Positions 12,278-17,155 of a stretch of 17,155 bases of DNA are shown here, piece after piece; position 1 is the stretch's first letter, and every line of letters begins with the position of its first letter. The stretch is from an uncultured Olsenella sp. (GTDB taxonomy: Bacteria; Actinomycetota; Coriobacteriia; Coriobacteriales; Atopobiaceae). Location of the stretch: the NCBI GenBank assembly GCA_959598545.1, contig CAUGFC010000034.1, forward strand, positions 1 through 17,155, in the 5' to 3' direction. The notes under the pieces are model-generated. The model saw only the letters and a program-made list of their open reading frames with translations. It did no database searches and was not told where the DNA came from. The position numbers were made by a program, and so were the translations under genes.

Positions 12278-12799
12278 ATGGCAGTGAGTGCCGAAAAGAG
12301 AAGCAGCCGCGTGCGCCGCCAGGCGTCCAAGAAGCAGCGCAAGAACCGTACCGTGCAGGTGCGATTCTCGGACGAGGAGCTTGCTGCTTTGGATGCGGTC
12401 TGCGAGAGCACGGGCATGACACGCTCTGCCGTGCTGCGCAGCTGGACCGTGCCCGGCGAGGGCGCTGGCTCCAACCCAGTGTACGTGGTGACGAAGAACG
12501 CCGACGCGGAGCGTCTGGCGATGGAGGCGAGACGCATAGGCGTCAACGTGAACCAGATTGCAAGGACGCTGAACGCCGAGGCGAAAGGGCGCGGGGGCAT
12601 GCTCCGCTCCGACACCCTGAACGGATGCGAAAAGGGCCTCGAAGAGGTGCGCGGCGAGCTGTCGAAGCTGGCCCGCGAGGTGGAGACCCTTCGCCAGGAT
12701 TTCGGGTCAGACATGTTCTCCGCGCTGATGTATTCAGATGACCCGGGCAGGTTGAGGCGGCTCGTCAATTACTGGTTCGGGATGGGAGGTGATGCCTGA
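12278..12799 (+). CDS. mobC: MobC-family relaxosome accessory protein
   Basis: A 173-aa mobilization protein. The ATG at 12278 is chosen because AAAAGGAAGG lies 7 bases upstream and the preceding frame covers the oriT hairpins. A basic N-terminus (RVRRQASKKQRKNRTVQVRF) leads into a ribbon-helix-helix domain (TVQVRFSDEELAALDAVCES, then TRSAVLRSW). The MobC signature ARRIGVNVNQIARTLN follows at residues 84-99. The C-terminal part is helical. MobC proteins bind oriT and help the relaxase to open DNA around the nick. The stop codon overlaps the start of the relaxase gene by one base (TGATG), so the two are translationally coupled. Confidence 0.9.
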   Translation: MAVSAEKRSSRVRRQASKKQRKNRTVQVRFSDEELAALDAVCESTGMTRSAVLRSWTVPGEGAGSNPVYVVTKNADAERLAMEARRIGVNVNQIARTLNAEAKGRGGMLRSDTLNGCEKGLEEVRGELSKLAREVETLRQDFGSDMFSALMYSDDPGRLRRLVNYWFGMGGDA

Positions 12800-14316
12800 T
12801 GTCAACGACTCACATCCAGCCCCTGCCGAACGTCTACGGGCGCATGGCCTACACGGAACTCGGCGAGGGCAAGAAGCGTACCGAGAACATCCAGAACGGG
12901 ACGAACCGTATCGCCGCCCAGATGGGTGACGGTGATTCCCGCGAGGAGTTCGTGCGCTTCTGCTCCGCCATGAAGAGACAGAACCAGGGGCGCGAGAACG
13001 AGGGGTTCGAGGTGCGCGTCTCGTGGGCACCCGAGGAGCTGTCCAAGGACGCCCCCGAGGACATCCAGCGCGCCTGCGAGTACGGCTACCTGCTGTGCAA
13101 GGAGGTGGCACCCAACGCCCCGTGCTGGGTCACGGTCCACACCGACGGCGAGGGCGGCTGCGTGCACGTCCACGCCACCATCGCGAACCACGATTTGGAG
13201 ACGGGCAACGCCATCGCGCACGGCACCGACCACGCCACGGTCAAGCGCAAGAACGACCAGTTGAGCAGACAGATGGGCTTCTCCGTGGTGGGTCCCCAGC
13301 CGGGCGCGCAGAGGACGAGATGGGCGGACCGTAAGAGCGAGTTCGAGCCGGGCGCTTTCGAGCGCATGCTGGGAAACCGCGTCGAGGAGGCCCGCAACGC
13401 GTCGTCCAGCATGGACGAGTTCCGCGAGGAGCTTAGGCTGCGCGGCGTGGAGCTGAACGAGGTGCGCAAGGTGGACAAGGAGACCGGCGAGGAGACCGTG
13501 GGCTGGAGCTACAAGGCGCACGACCCGCTGGGCAAGACCAAGCGCAAGAGAAGGCGCCGCGCCTCCAACCTCGCCGACGACCTGACCAAGGAAGGCGTCG
13601 AGGCCTACTTCGAGGAGAAGCAGAGGCAGGCGGAGGCCCAGAAGGAAGACGCGCCGGTACCTGTTCCCGTGGCAACCGTCGCGGCGGAACCGCAGCCGGA
13701 TTCCCCGGCAGAGCCTTCATTCGACGTGTACGCGGTCGAGGAGTCCGATGTGGCGCAGATGGCGGGCGACCTCCAGAGGGCGCACATCAACCGCTGCCGC
13801 GAGAGCGGCGAGCCGTTCATGGGCGAGCGCTACGGGCAGCTCATGGAGGCGGAGCGCCACCCCGAGGAGCAGCTGGCGAAGCTGCGCGGCGAGGTGGACG
13901 CTGCGAGGCGCGAGTTCCACGCCTCCAAGGAGGCCCGCGACGCGCTCAACCACCCGTGCCCGAACCTGCTGGCCGGTGCATGGGTGTTCGCCAAGGCCGG
14001 GCGCGACGCCAAGGACCCCGTGTCCCGCATGATGGCGGACATGACGGCCATGATGATGCGCATGCTGCTTCAGCAGGCCATGGAGGAGCAGCGCCGCCGG
14101 GAGCGCGAAGCTGCGGAGAGGCGTCTGTACGAGTCCCGCAGGAACATGTGGGACGCCGAGAAGCGCCTGAAGTCAGCCGAGAAGGCCCTTGCCCACGAGG
14201 ACGAGCGCGAGGAGCAGGCGAAACGCGTGCGCCTGCAGGAACGCGAGGACAAGGCGGCAAGGCGTGCCGGCGGCCGCGTGAAGTACGGGGCCGATGCGGA
14301 CAAGCAGTACGAGTAG
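12799..14316 (+). CDS. Relaxase / mobilization nuclease, MOBP-like
   Basis: A 505-aa relaxase that nicks oriT and stays attached to the transferred strand. GGGAGGTGA precedes the ATG. The metal-binding motif is clear: VTVHTDGEGGCVHVHATIAN with H114, D116, H123 and H125 (HxD then HxH), as in MobA/VirD2-type enzymes. Tyrosines Y13 and Y18 near the N-terminus are candidates for the catalytic residue. The nuclease domain is about residues 1-175. A basic segment follows (KTKRKRRRRASN), then a Glu/Pro-rich linker, and the C-terminal half is a long charged coiled coil with a methionine-rich patch (MMADMTAMMMRMLLQQAMEE). No helicase or primase is fused. It is last in the operon and followed by a bidirectional terminator. 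Confidence 0.9.
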   Translation: MSTTHIQPLPNVYGRMAYTELGEGKKRTENIQNGTNRIAAQMGDGDSREEFVRFCSAMKRQNQGRENEGFEVRVSWAPEELSKDAPEDIQRACEYGYLLCKEVAPNAPCWVTVHTDGEGGCVHVHATIANHDLETGNAIAHGTDHATVKRKNDQLSRQMGFSVVGPQPGAQRTRWADRKSEFEPGAFERMLGNRVEEARNASSSMDEFREELRLRGVELNEVRKVDKETGEETVGWSYKAHDPLGKTKRKRRRRASNLADDLTKEGVEAYFEEKQRQAEAQKEDAPVPVPVATVAAEPQPDSPAEPSFDVYAVEESDVAQMAGDLQRAHINRCRESGEPFMGERYGQLMEAERHPEEQLAKLRGEVDAARREFHASKEARDALNHPCPNLLAGAWVFAKAGRDAKDPVSRMMADMTAMMMRMLLQQAMEEQRRREREAAERRLYESRRNMWDAEKRLKSAEKALAHEDEREEQAKRVRLQEREDKAARRAGGRVKYGADADKQYE

Positions 14317-14327
14317 CCGAAAAAGAT

Positions 14328-14354
14328 AAGGGAGCAGCGCGGTGCTGCTCCCTT
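14328..14354. terminator. Bidirectional terminator after the relaxase gene
   Basis: GGGAGCAGC (14330-14338) and GCTGCTCCC (14344-14352) form a perfect 9-bp stem with a 5-base loop, extended by AA/TT on the outside. T-rich sequence follows on the plus strand (tttcctgt) and, on the minus strand, ttatcttttt. It separates the plus-strand operon from the converging minus-strand gene. Confidence 0.88.
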
Positions 14355-14363
14355 TCCTGTGGG

Positions 14364-14642
14364 TCAGTGGATTTCCGGCGCGGGCACGTAGTCCCAGCTG
14401 GTTCCGAAGTGGGTTATCCCCCAGACGTACAGCCCCAGCTCCGCGTCGTAGAACACCGGCTCGTCGGTGTGCTCCATGAGGAAGCTCGGGTCCTGGACGA
14501 TGTACCACTGGAATATCTCGTCCCAGGGTGCCCAATCCCCGCTCACCGGCTCCAGCGGGCGGCTGGCTATCTCGTTGGCGAGCACCATGCCGCGGCAGGT
14601 CTCGGCCAGGTCGGCGTAGGTCTTGATGCCGTAGTCACTCAT
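14364..14642 (-). CDS. Small accessory protein of mobile elements, function unknown
   Basis: A 92-aa protein. Its ATG overlaps the end of the upstream gene by 8 bases (ATGAgTGA), so the pair is an operon. SDYGIKTYADLAETCRGMVL is an N-terminal helix; DEIFQWYIV, then EHTDEPVFYDAELGLYVWG and THFGTSWDYV form a conserved aromatic-rich part. I recall similar proteins (WGTSWDYVLT endings) in phages and conjugative elements of gut bacteria, without known function. It is acidic and small, as expected for anti-defence or regulatory cargo, but nothing proves that. Confidence 0.75.
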   Translation of the reverse strand: MSDYGIKTYADLAETCRGMVLANEIASRPLEPVSGDWAPWDEIFQWYIVQDPSFLMEHTDEPVFYDAELGLYVWGITHFGTSWDYVPAPEIH

Positions 14643-14982
14643 CGCGCCCCTCCTCTGCCTCCTCGATGTCCACGATGGCGTTCACGACGCACTGCCGCAT
14701 GGAGCGCAGGGTCTCGCAGTCGATGCTCTCGGCGAGGATGTCTGCGTCCAGCACCACCTCGCCCAGGGCGTTCACGAACCGCCACTCCATCACGTTGTCG
14801 ATGCGCTTCAGCACGTCCATGAGCGACGCGTGGTCCATGGCGGGCATGTCGCCGTCCGCCTTCGCCATGCGCTCCAGCTCCTTGGCCTTGGCCGCGCAGA
14901 GGCGCAAGGTGCGCTTCAGCACCTGGATGCGCCACATGACCTCCTCGTCCGTGCCGTGGAACCTCTTCCAGCCTTCGTTCAT
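14635..14982 (-). CDS. Hypothetical helical protein of the element
   Basis: A 115-aa protein from ATG 14982, chosen because AAGGAGGT lies 6 bases upstream; an in-frame longer form would read through the leader hairpin. It is predicted almost entirely helical (MWRIQVLKRTLRLCAAKAKE, LMDVLKRIDNVMEWRF, ETLRSMRQCVVNAIVDIEEA) with an acidic C-terminus (EEAEEGRDE). No family is recognised. It is the first gene of a two-gene minus-strand operon pointing toward the relaxase operon, away from parA. No membrane segment or signal peptide is visible. Confidence 0.7.
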   Translation of the reverse strand: MNEGWKRFHGTDEEVMWRIQVLKRTLRLCAAKAKELERMAKADGDMPAMDHASLMDVLKRIDNVMEWRFVNALGEVVLDADILAESIDCETLRSMRQCVVNAIVDIEEAEEGRDE

Positions 14983-15008
14983 GTGCGGACCTCCTTTCTC
15001 TTCACGTG

Positions 15009-15044
15009 AGCACCCGATGCCGAAGGCATCCTTCAAGGGGTGCT
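15009..15044 (-). other. Nested hairpin in the leader of the minus-strand gene pair
   Basis: AGCACCC (15009-15015) pairs with GGGTGCT (15038-15044), enclosing a second stem GATGCC/GGCATC (15016-15021 with 15025-15030). On the minus strand it lies about 27 bases before the start of the 115-aa gene, close to its ribosome site. The rest of 15045-15230 has only small palindromes such as CTCGTTTACGAG (near 15134), with no gene. Confidence 0.5.
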
Positions 15045-15233
15045 GGCCCGCTAACGGCACGCGAAGAGACCTGCAGAAGGGCTTTTGACGGGTGTGCGCG
15101 CAAGGGGCGGAGGACGGCGGTTTTCGGCATCCGCTCGTTTACGAGGCGATGCGGGAAACGAGCCGTTCCGGGCGACGCGGGAAAGCCCGTTTCGAGACCA
15201 CGAAAAGCCCAGCTGAAGCCCAGAAAGTGGCAG

Positions 15234-15262
15234 TTGAACTGCGCTTTTCGCGGGCTTATAAT
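15234..15262 (+). promoter_or_regulatory. Sigma70-type promoter of parA
   Basis: TTGAAC (15234-15239), 17-base spacer, TATAAT (15257-15262). The -35 element is inside the small palindrome CAGTTGAACTG. An 8-bp inverted repeat CGAAAAGC (15201-15208) / GCTTTTCG (15243-15250) also covers it, so repression at this site is likely. Confidence 0.8.
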
Positions 15263-15271
15263 TAAATATGG

Positions 15272-15290
15272 AAATGCGTAATTGATTAAA
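15272..15290 (+). repeat. 19-bp box, copy A, downstream of the parA promoter
   Basis: AAATGCGTAATTGATTAAA, starting 9 bases after the -10 element. It differs at a single base from copy B in front of the RHH gene. Position around and after the transcription start suggests an operator or partition site shared by both promoters. Confidence 0.65.
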
Positions 15291-15310
15291 TGTATAGCGA
15301 GGTGAGCGAT

Positions 15311-15868
15311 ATGAAGACGATTCTGGTATGCAACCAGAAGGGCGGCGTGGGCAAGTCCCTGGTCGCCGACGAGATAGCATTCTCCTTCGAGCGCTCCGGC
15401 ATCCCCGTGAGCTTCTACGACCTGGACGCCCAGGGCGGCACTCTGCACCGCACCCAAGAGGCGGACGGCGCGCAGGTCGCCGTGGTGGACACGCCGGGGG
15501 CGCTCCAGGAGGCGCTGTCGGAATGGCTGAGGGAGGCGGACGTGGTGGTCATCCCCACCCGCACCACGTCGAGGGACATCGAGCCGCTGATGCGCATGCG
15601 CAAGGCGGTGTTCAAGCACAGCCGGGCGAAGATTGTCTACGTGATGAACGGGTGGAACCGCTTCAAGGCGTCCCGCGACTTCATGGAGTGGTTCGAGGGG
15701 CTTGCGGGCGACCAGACGGTGGTCACGCTGCCCCAGTCCGAGGCGTTCGTGCAGGCGGGCGCTGCAGGCGTGTCCGTGGTCGAGTTCGACCGCAGGGGTA
15801 AGGCCGCGAGGGCGACGCGCGCCCTGGTGGACACGGTGCGCGAGGCTGCGGGGTTCCCGAGGGAATAA
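15311..15868 (+). CDS. parA: ParA-family partition ATPase
   Basis: A 185-aa Walker-type ATPase for segregation of the element's circular form. ATG 15311 has GAGGTG 6 bases upstream. The deviant Walker A NQKGGVGKS (8-16) begins right after the first strand, as in short ParF-type proteins that lack a DNA-binding N-terminal domain. YDLDAQGGT (36-44), VVDTPGA (58-64) and DVVVIPTRTTSRDIE follow in the normal order; MNGWNR replaces the more usual N.... motif region. With the RHH gene 90 bases downstream it forms a type Ib partition pair (ParF/ParG-like). It has its own strong promoter and operator-like box. Confidence 0.9.
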   Translation: MKTILVCNQKGGVGKSLVADEIAFSFERSGIPVSFYDLDAQGGTLHRTQEADGAQVAVVDTPGALQEALSEWLREADVVVIPTRTTSRDIEPLMRMRKAVFKHSRAKIVYVMNGWNRFKASRDFMEWFEGLAGDQTVVTLPQSEAFVQAGAAGVSVVEFDRRGKAARATRALVDTVREAAGFPRE

Positions 15869-15893
15869 CCGCAGGTCAGAGCCGTGTTTCGTA

Positions 15894-15922
15894 TGGACAA
15901 ATCGAGACGCAAGGTGTATAAT
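15894..15922 (+). promoter_or_regulatory. Sigma70-type promoter of the RHH partition gene
   Basis: TGGACA (15894-15899), 17-base spacer, TATAAT (15917-15922), in the 90-bp gap after parA. A separate promoter within a partition pair allows the small protein to be made independently of parA. Confidence 0.75.
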
Positions 15923-15927
15923 TGTAC

Positions 15928-15946
15928 AAATGCGTAAATGATTAAA
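15928..15946 (+). repeat. 19-bp box, copy B, downstream of the RHH gene promoter
   Basis: AAATGCGTAAATGATTAAA, starting 5 bases after the -10 element and running into the ribosome-binding site AAAGGAGG. One base differs from copy A. A protein bound here would block transcription start and the leader. Confidence 0.65.
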
Positions 15947-15958
15947 GGAGGTCGAGCT

Positions 15959-16222
15959 ATGGCGAACATGTTCGAGAAGTATGCTGCCGACCGCGAGGCC
16001 GAGCAGAAGAAGATAGAGCAGACGGTTTCTGAACCGGCGGCTGCGAAGCAGACAACGGTCTCGGCGGACGCTGCGCCCGCCGAGGACGAGAAGCGCACCA
16101 CGCTCTCGCTGTCGCTCACGGTGAGCGACAAGAAGGCGCTGAAGATGATGGCGGCGGAGCGCGAGACGACGGTTGCCGCGATTATCCACGAGTGGGTCGC
16201 GGAACACAGAGAAGACAAGTAA
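15959..16222 (+). CDS. Ribbon-helix-helix partner of ParA (ParG-like)
   Basis: An 87-aa protein from ATG 15959, with AAAGGAGGT 7 bases upstream. The N-terminal half is charged and flexible (EKYAADREAEQKKIEQTVSE, then Ala-rich). The C-terminal half is a ribbon-helix-helix: RTTLSLSLTVSDKKALKMMA as strand plus first helix, and TTVAAIIHEWVAEHRE as second helix. A mobile tail plus C-terminal RHH is the layout of ParG-type centromere-binding proteins, which stimulate the ParA ATPase and repress their own operon. The two 19-bp boxes are natural candidate binding sites. Adjacent parA makes partition the most likely role; a plain regulator is the alternative. Confidence 0.82.
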   Translation: MANMFEKYAADREAEQKKIEQTVSEPAAAKQTTVSADAAPAEDEKRTTLSLSLTVSDKKALKMMAAERETTVAAIIHEWVAEHREDK

Positions 16223-16237
16223 GGGAGGTGGCGGCCT

Positions 16238-17155
16238 ATGGCTCATATATCAGAATACGATGTCGAGAACCTGTTCATAGACAGGCTTGAGAGCATTGGC
16301 TATGAGTTCGTCGATATGTCGAACTACGACGACGTTGTGGCGAATTTCCGCAAGCAGCTCGCGGCGTTCAATGCGCCCAAGCTGGTTGAGGCGAAGGGGG
16401 AAGCCGCCTTCTCGGACGCAGAGTTCGGCCGCGTGATGATTCATGTGGACAACCACAGCGTCTACGAGTCCGCGAAGATTCTGCGTGACAAGTACGTCCT
16501 GACGCTGGATAACGGTCGGACCGTGTATCTGGATTTCTTCAGCTCCGATACCGACCGCAACATCTACCAGGTGACGCACCAGGTCACGATGGACAAGGAC
16601 CACAAGGACGACGTTTCGTACAAGAACCGTTACGATGTGACGATTCTCATCAACGGCCTTCCGCTGGTCCAGATTGAGCTGAAGCGCCCCGGCGTGGAGA
16701 TAAACGAGGCGATAAACCAGATTAACCGCTACCGCAAGTTCTCGTTCAAGGGGTTGTTCCGCTATTTGCAGCTGTTCGTCGTGTCGAATTCGGTGCAGAC
16801 GAAGTATTTCTGCAACGAGAACGAGATGGACGGCGGCGTCTACAATCCGATTCTGAAGAGCCTGGTGTTCTTCTGGACGGACGAGAACAACAAGCGCATC
16901 AACAAGCTGGACGAGTTCACTGCCGAGTTCCTGCGGCGCTCGACCATCACCGAGATGCTGGACAAGTACATGGTCATCAAGACCACCGAGCCGGTGCTGA
17001 TGGTCATGCGGCCGTACCAGATTTTCGCCGTGAAGGCAGCGAAGCGGCGCGTGCTGGAGTCGAACCAGAACGGGTACGTCTTCGCATGCACTGGTTCGGG
17101 CATAAGCGTGGTCATTCTACACATATCAGAGGCTTGTCCCAAGAAAAGGTATGTG
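16238..17155 (+). CDS. hsdR: Type I restriction enzyme R subunit, homology broken off in Walker A motif
   Basis: N-terminal part of the motor/nuclease subunit of a type I restriction system, ATG 16238 with AGGGAGGTG upstream, 15 bases after the RHH gene. The PD-(D/E)XK nuclease is complete: D133 in NRYDVTILING, E147 and K149 in QIELKRPG, and QxxxY (Q161-Y165). After VMRPYQIFAVKAAKRRVLES the sequence reaches YVFACTGSG (280-288), where family members continue with K-T. Here the next codons encode ISVVILHISEACPKKRYV, which does not fit any HsdR. The frame stays open to the window edge. Either the gene is split by an insertion at about 17100, or the assembly switches there. As it stands the helicase domain is missing and the gene would be inactive. 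hsdM and hsdS are not seen. Confidence 0.85.
   Translation, partial: MAHISEYDVENLFIDRLESIGYEFVDMSNYDDVVANFRKQLAAFNAPKLVEAKGEAAFSDAEFGRVMIHVDNHSVYESAKILRDKYVLTLDNGRTVYLDFFSSDTDRNIYQVTHQVTMDKDHKDDVSYKNRYDVTILINGLPLVQIELKRPGVEINEAINQINRYRKFSFKGLFRYLQLFVVSNSVQTKYFCNENEMDGGVYNPILKSLVFFWTDENNKRINKLDEFTAEFLRRSTITEMLDKYMVIKTTEPVLMVMRPYQIFAVKAAKRRVLESNQNGYVFACTGSGISVVILHISEACPKKRYV
17101..17155. other. Unrelated sequence abutting the truncated hsdR
   Basis: The 55 bases from cataagcgtg to the edge do not continue the hsdR helicase domain and are less GC-rich than the preceding codons. They may be the end of an insertion sequence or other element, an inverted segment, or an assembly junction. I do not recognise a known terminal inverted repeat. 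Confidence 0.45.

Noticed and set aside
11969..12799. Long 276-codon GTG-start reading of mobC covering the oriT region
   Set aside because: The first 103 codons read through hairpins and have no protein-like pattern; the ATG at 12278 has its own good ribosome site and begins the usual MobC N-terminus.
16250..17142. Minus-strand open frames opposite hsdR
   Set aside because: The plus-strand HsdR frame carries intact nuclease motifs over this whole stretch; the minus-strand frames are shadows.

Overview
The window reads as high-GC Actinomycetota DNA, most likely class Coriobacteriia (Olsenella/Collinsella/Atopobium relatives). This rests on very GC-rich, tightly overlapping genes and on protein types familiar from that group; no rRNA or other marker gene is present to prove it. 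A chromosomal left part (about 1-7450) is followed by the left portion of an integrated mobilizable or conjugative element (about 7450 to the right edge), whose integrase and right end lie outside the window.

Chromosomal part. Positions 1-3578 hold the distal end of a type IV pilus / type II secretion-like operon: a GspF/PilC platform protein (5' end cut off), four small single-membrane-segment proteins, and a PilT-type retraction ATPase, overlapping or nearly so, ending in a strong hairpin. Convergent to it is a two-gene minus-strand operon: an SPFH/band-7 membrane protein and a small Arc-like ribbon-helix-helix protein. Next is a 322-aa protein that looks like a stand-alone PD-(D/E)XK/AbiEi-like nuclease-fold protein. 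It is followed by two hairpins built from four copies of TACAGACTCGAT. Then comes the 23S rRNA uracil-5 methyltransferase gene rlmD (rumA), whose last ~95 codons encode an extra domain beyond the normal end. This is consistent with insertion of the element into the 3' end of rlmD and replacement of the gene tail.

Element. After an rlmD-proximal terminator there is no gene from 7741 to 8894. This gap contains the most striking structure in the window: 13 copies of a 9-bp iteron (TGACACACT) arranged in near-perfect mirror symmetry around an 88-bp AT-rich core. A second, diverged half-array carries a different iteron (TGTTCCACT) but the same internal module. I interpret this as the replication origin of the element, served by the P4/D5-type SF3 helicase encoded downstream. 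A sigma70-type promoter with an operator-like palindrome, then a leader with a long terminator-like stem, precede a plus-strand operon: excisionase-like HTH protein, D5-type helicase, a zinc-ribbon membrane protein, a small unknown, an oriT-like structured region, MobC, and a MOBP-like relaxase. A bidirectional terminator separates this operon from two small minus-strand genes of unknown role.

After that comes a ParA ATPase plus ribbon-helix-helix protein, resembling a type Ib partition pair. Each has its own good promoter followed by a nearly identical 19-bp box. The last gene is hsdR of a type I restriction system. Its homology stops exactly inside the Walker A motif (TGSG, then no K) at about 17100, and the last 55 bases are foreign to hsdR, so another insertion or rearrangement junction probably lies there.

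Working model: the element excises from rlmD, replicates from the mirror-symmetric iteron origin with its own helicase, is mobilized by MobC/relaxase from the oriT region, is stabilized by ParA/RHH, and carries restriction and other cargo. No T4SS genes or integrase are seen in this window.
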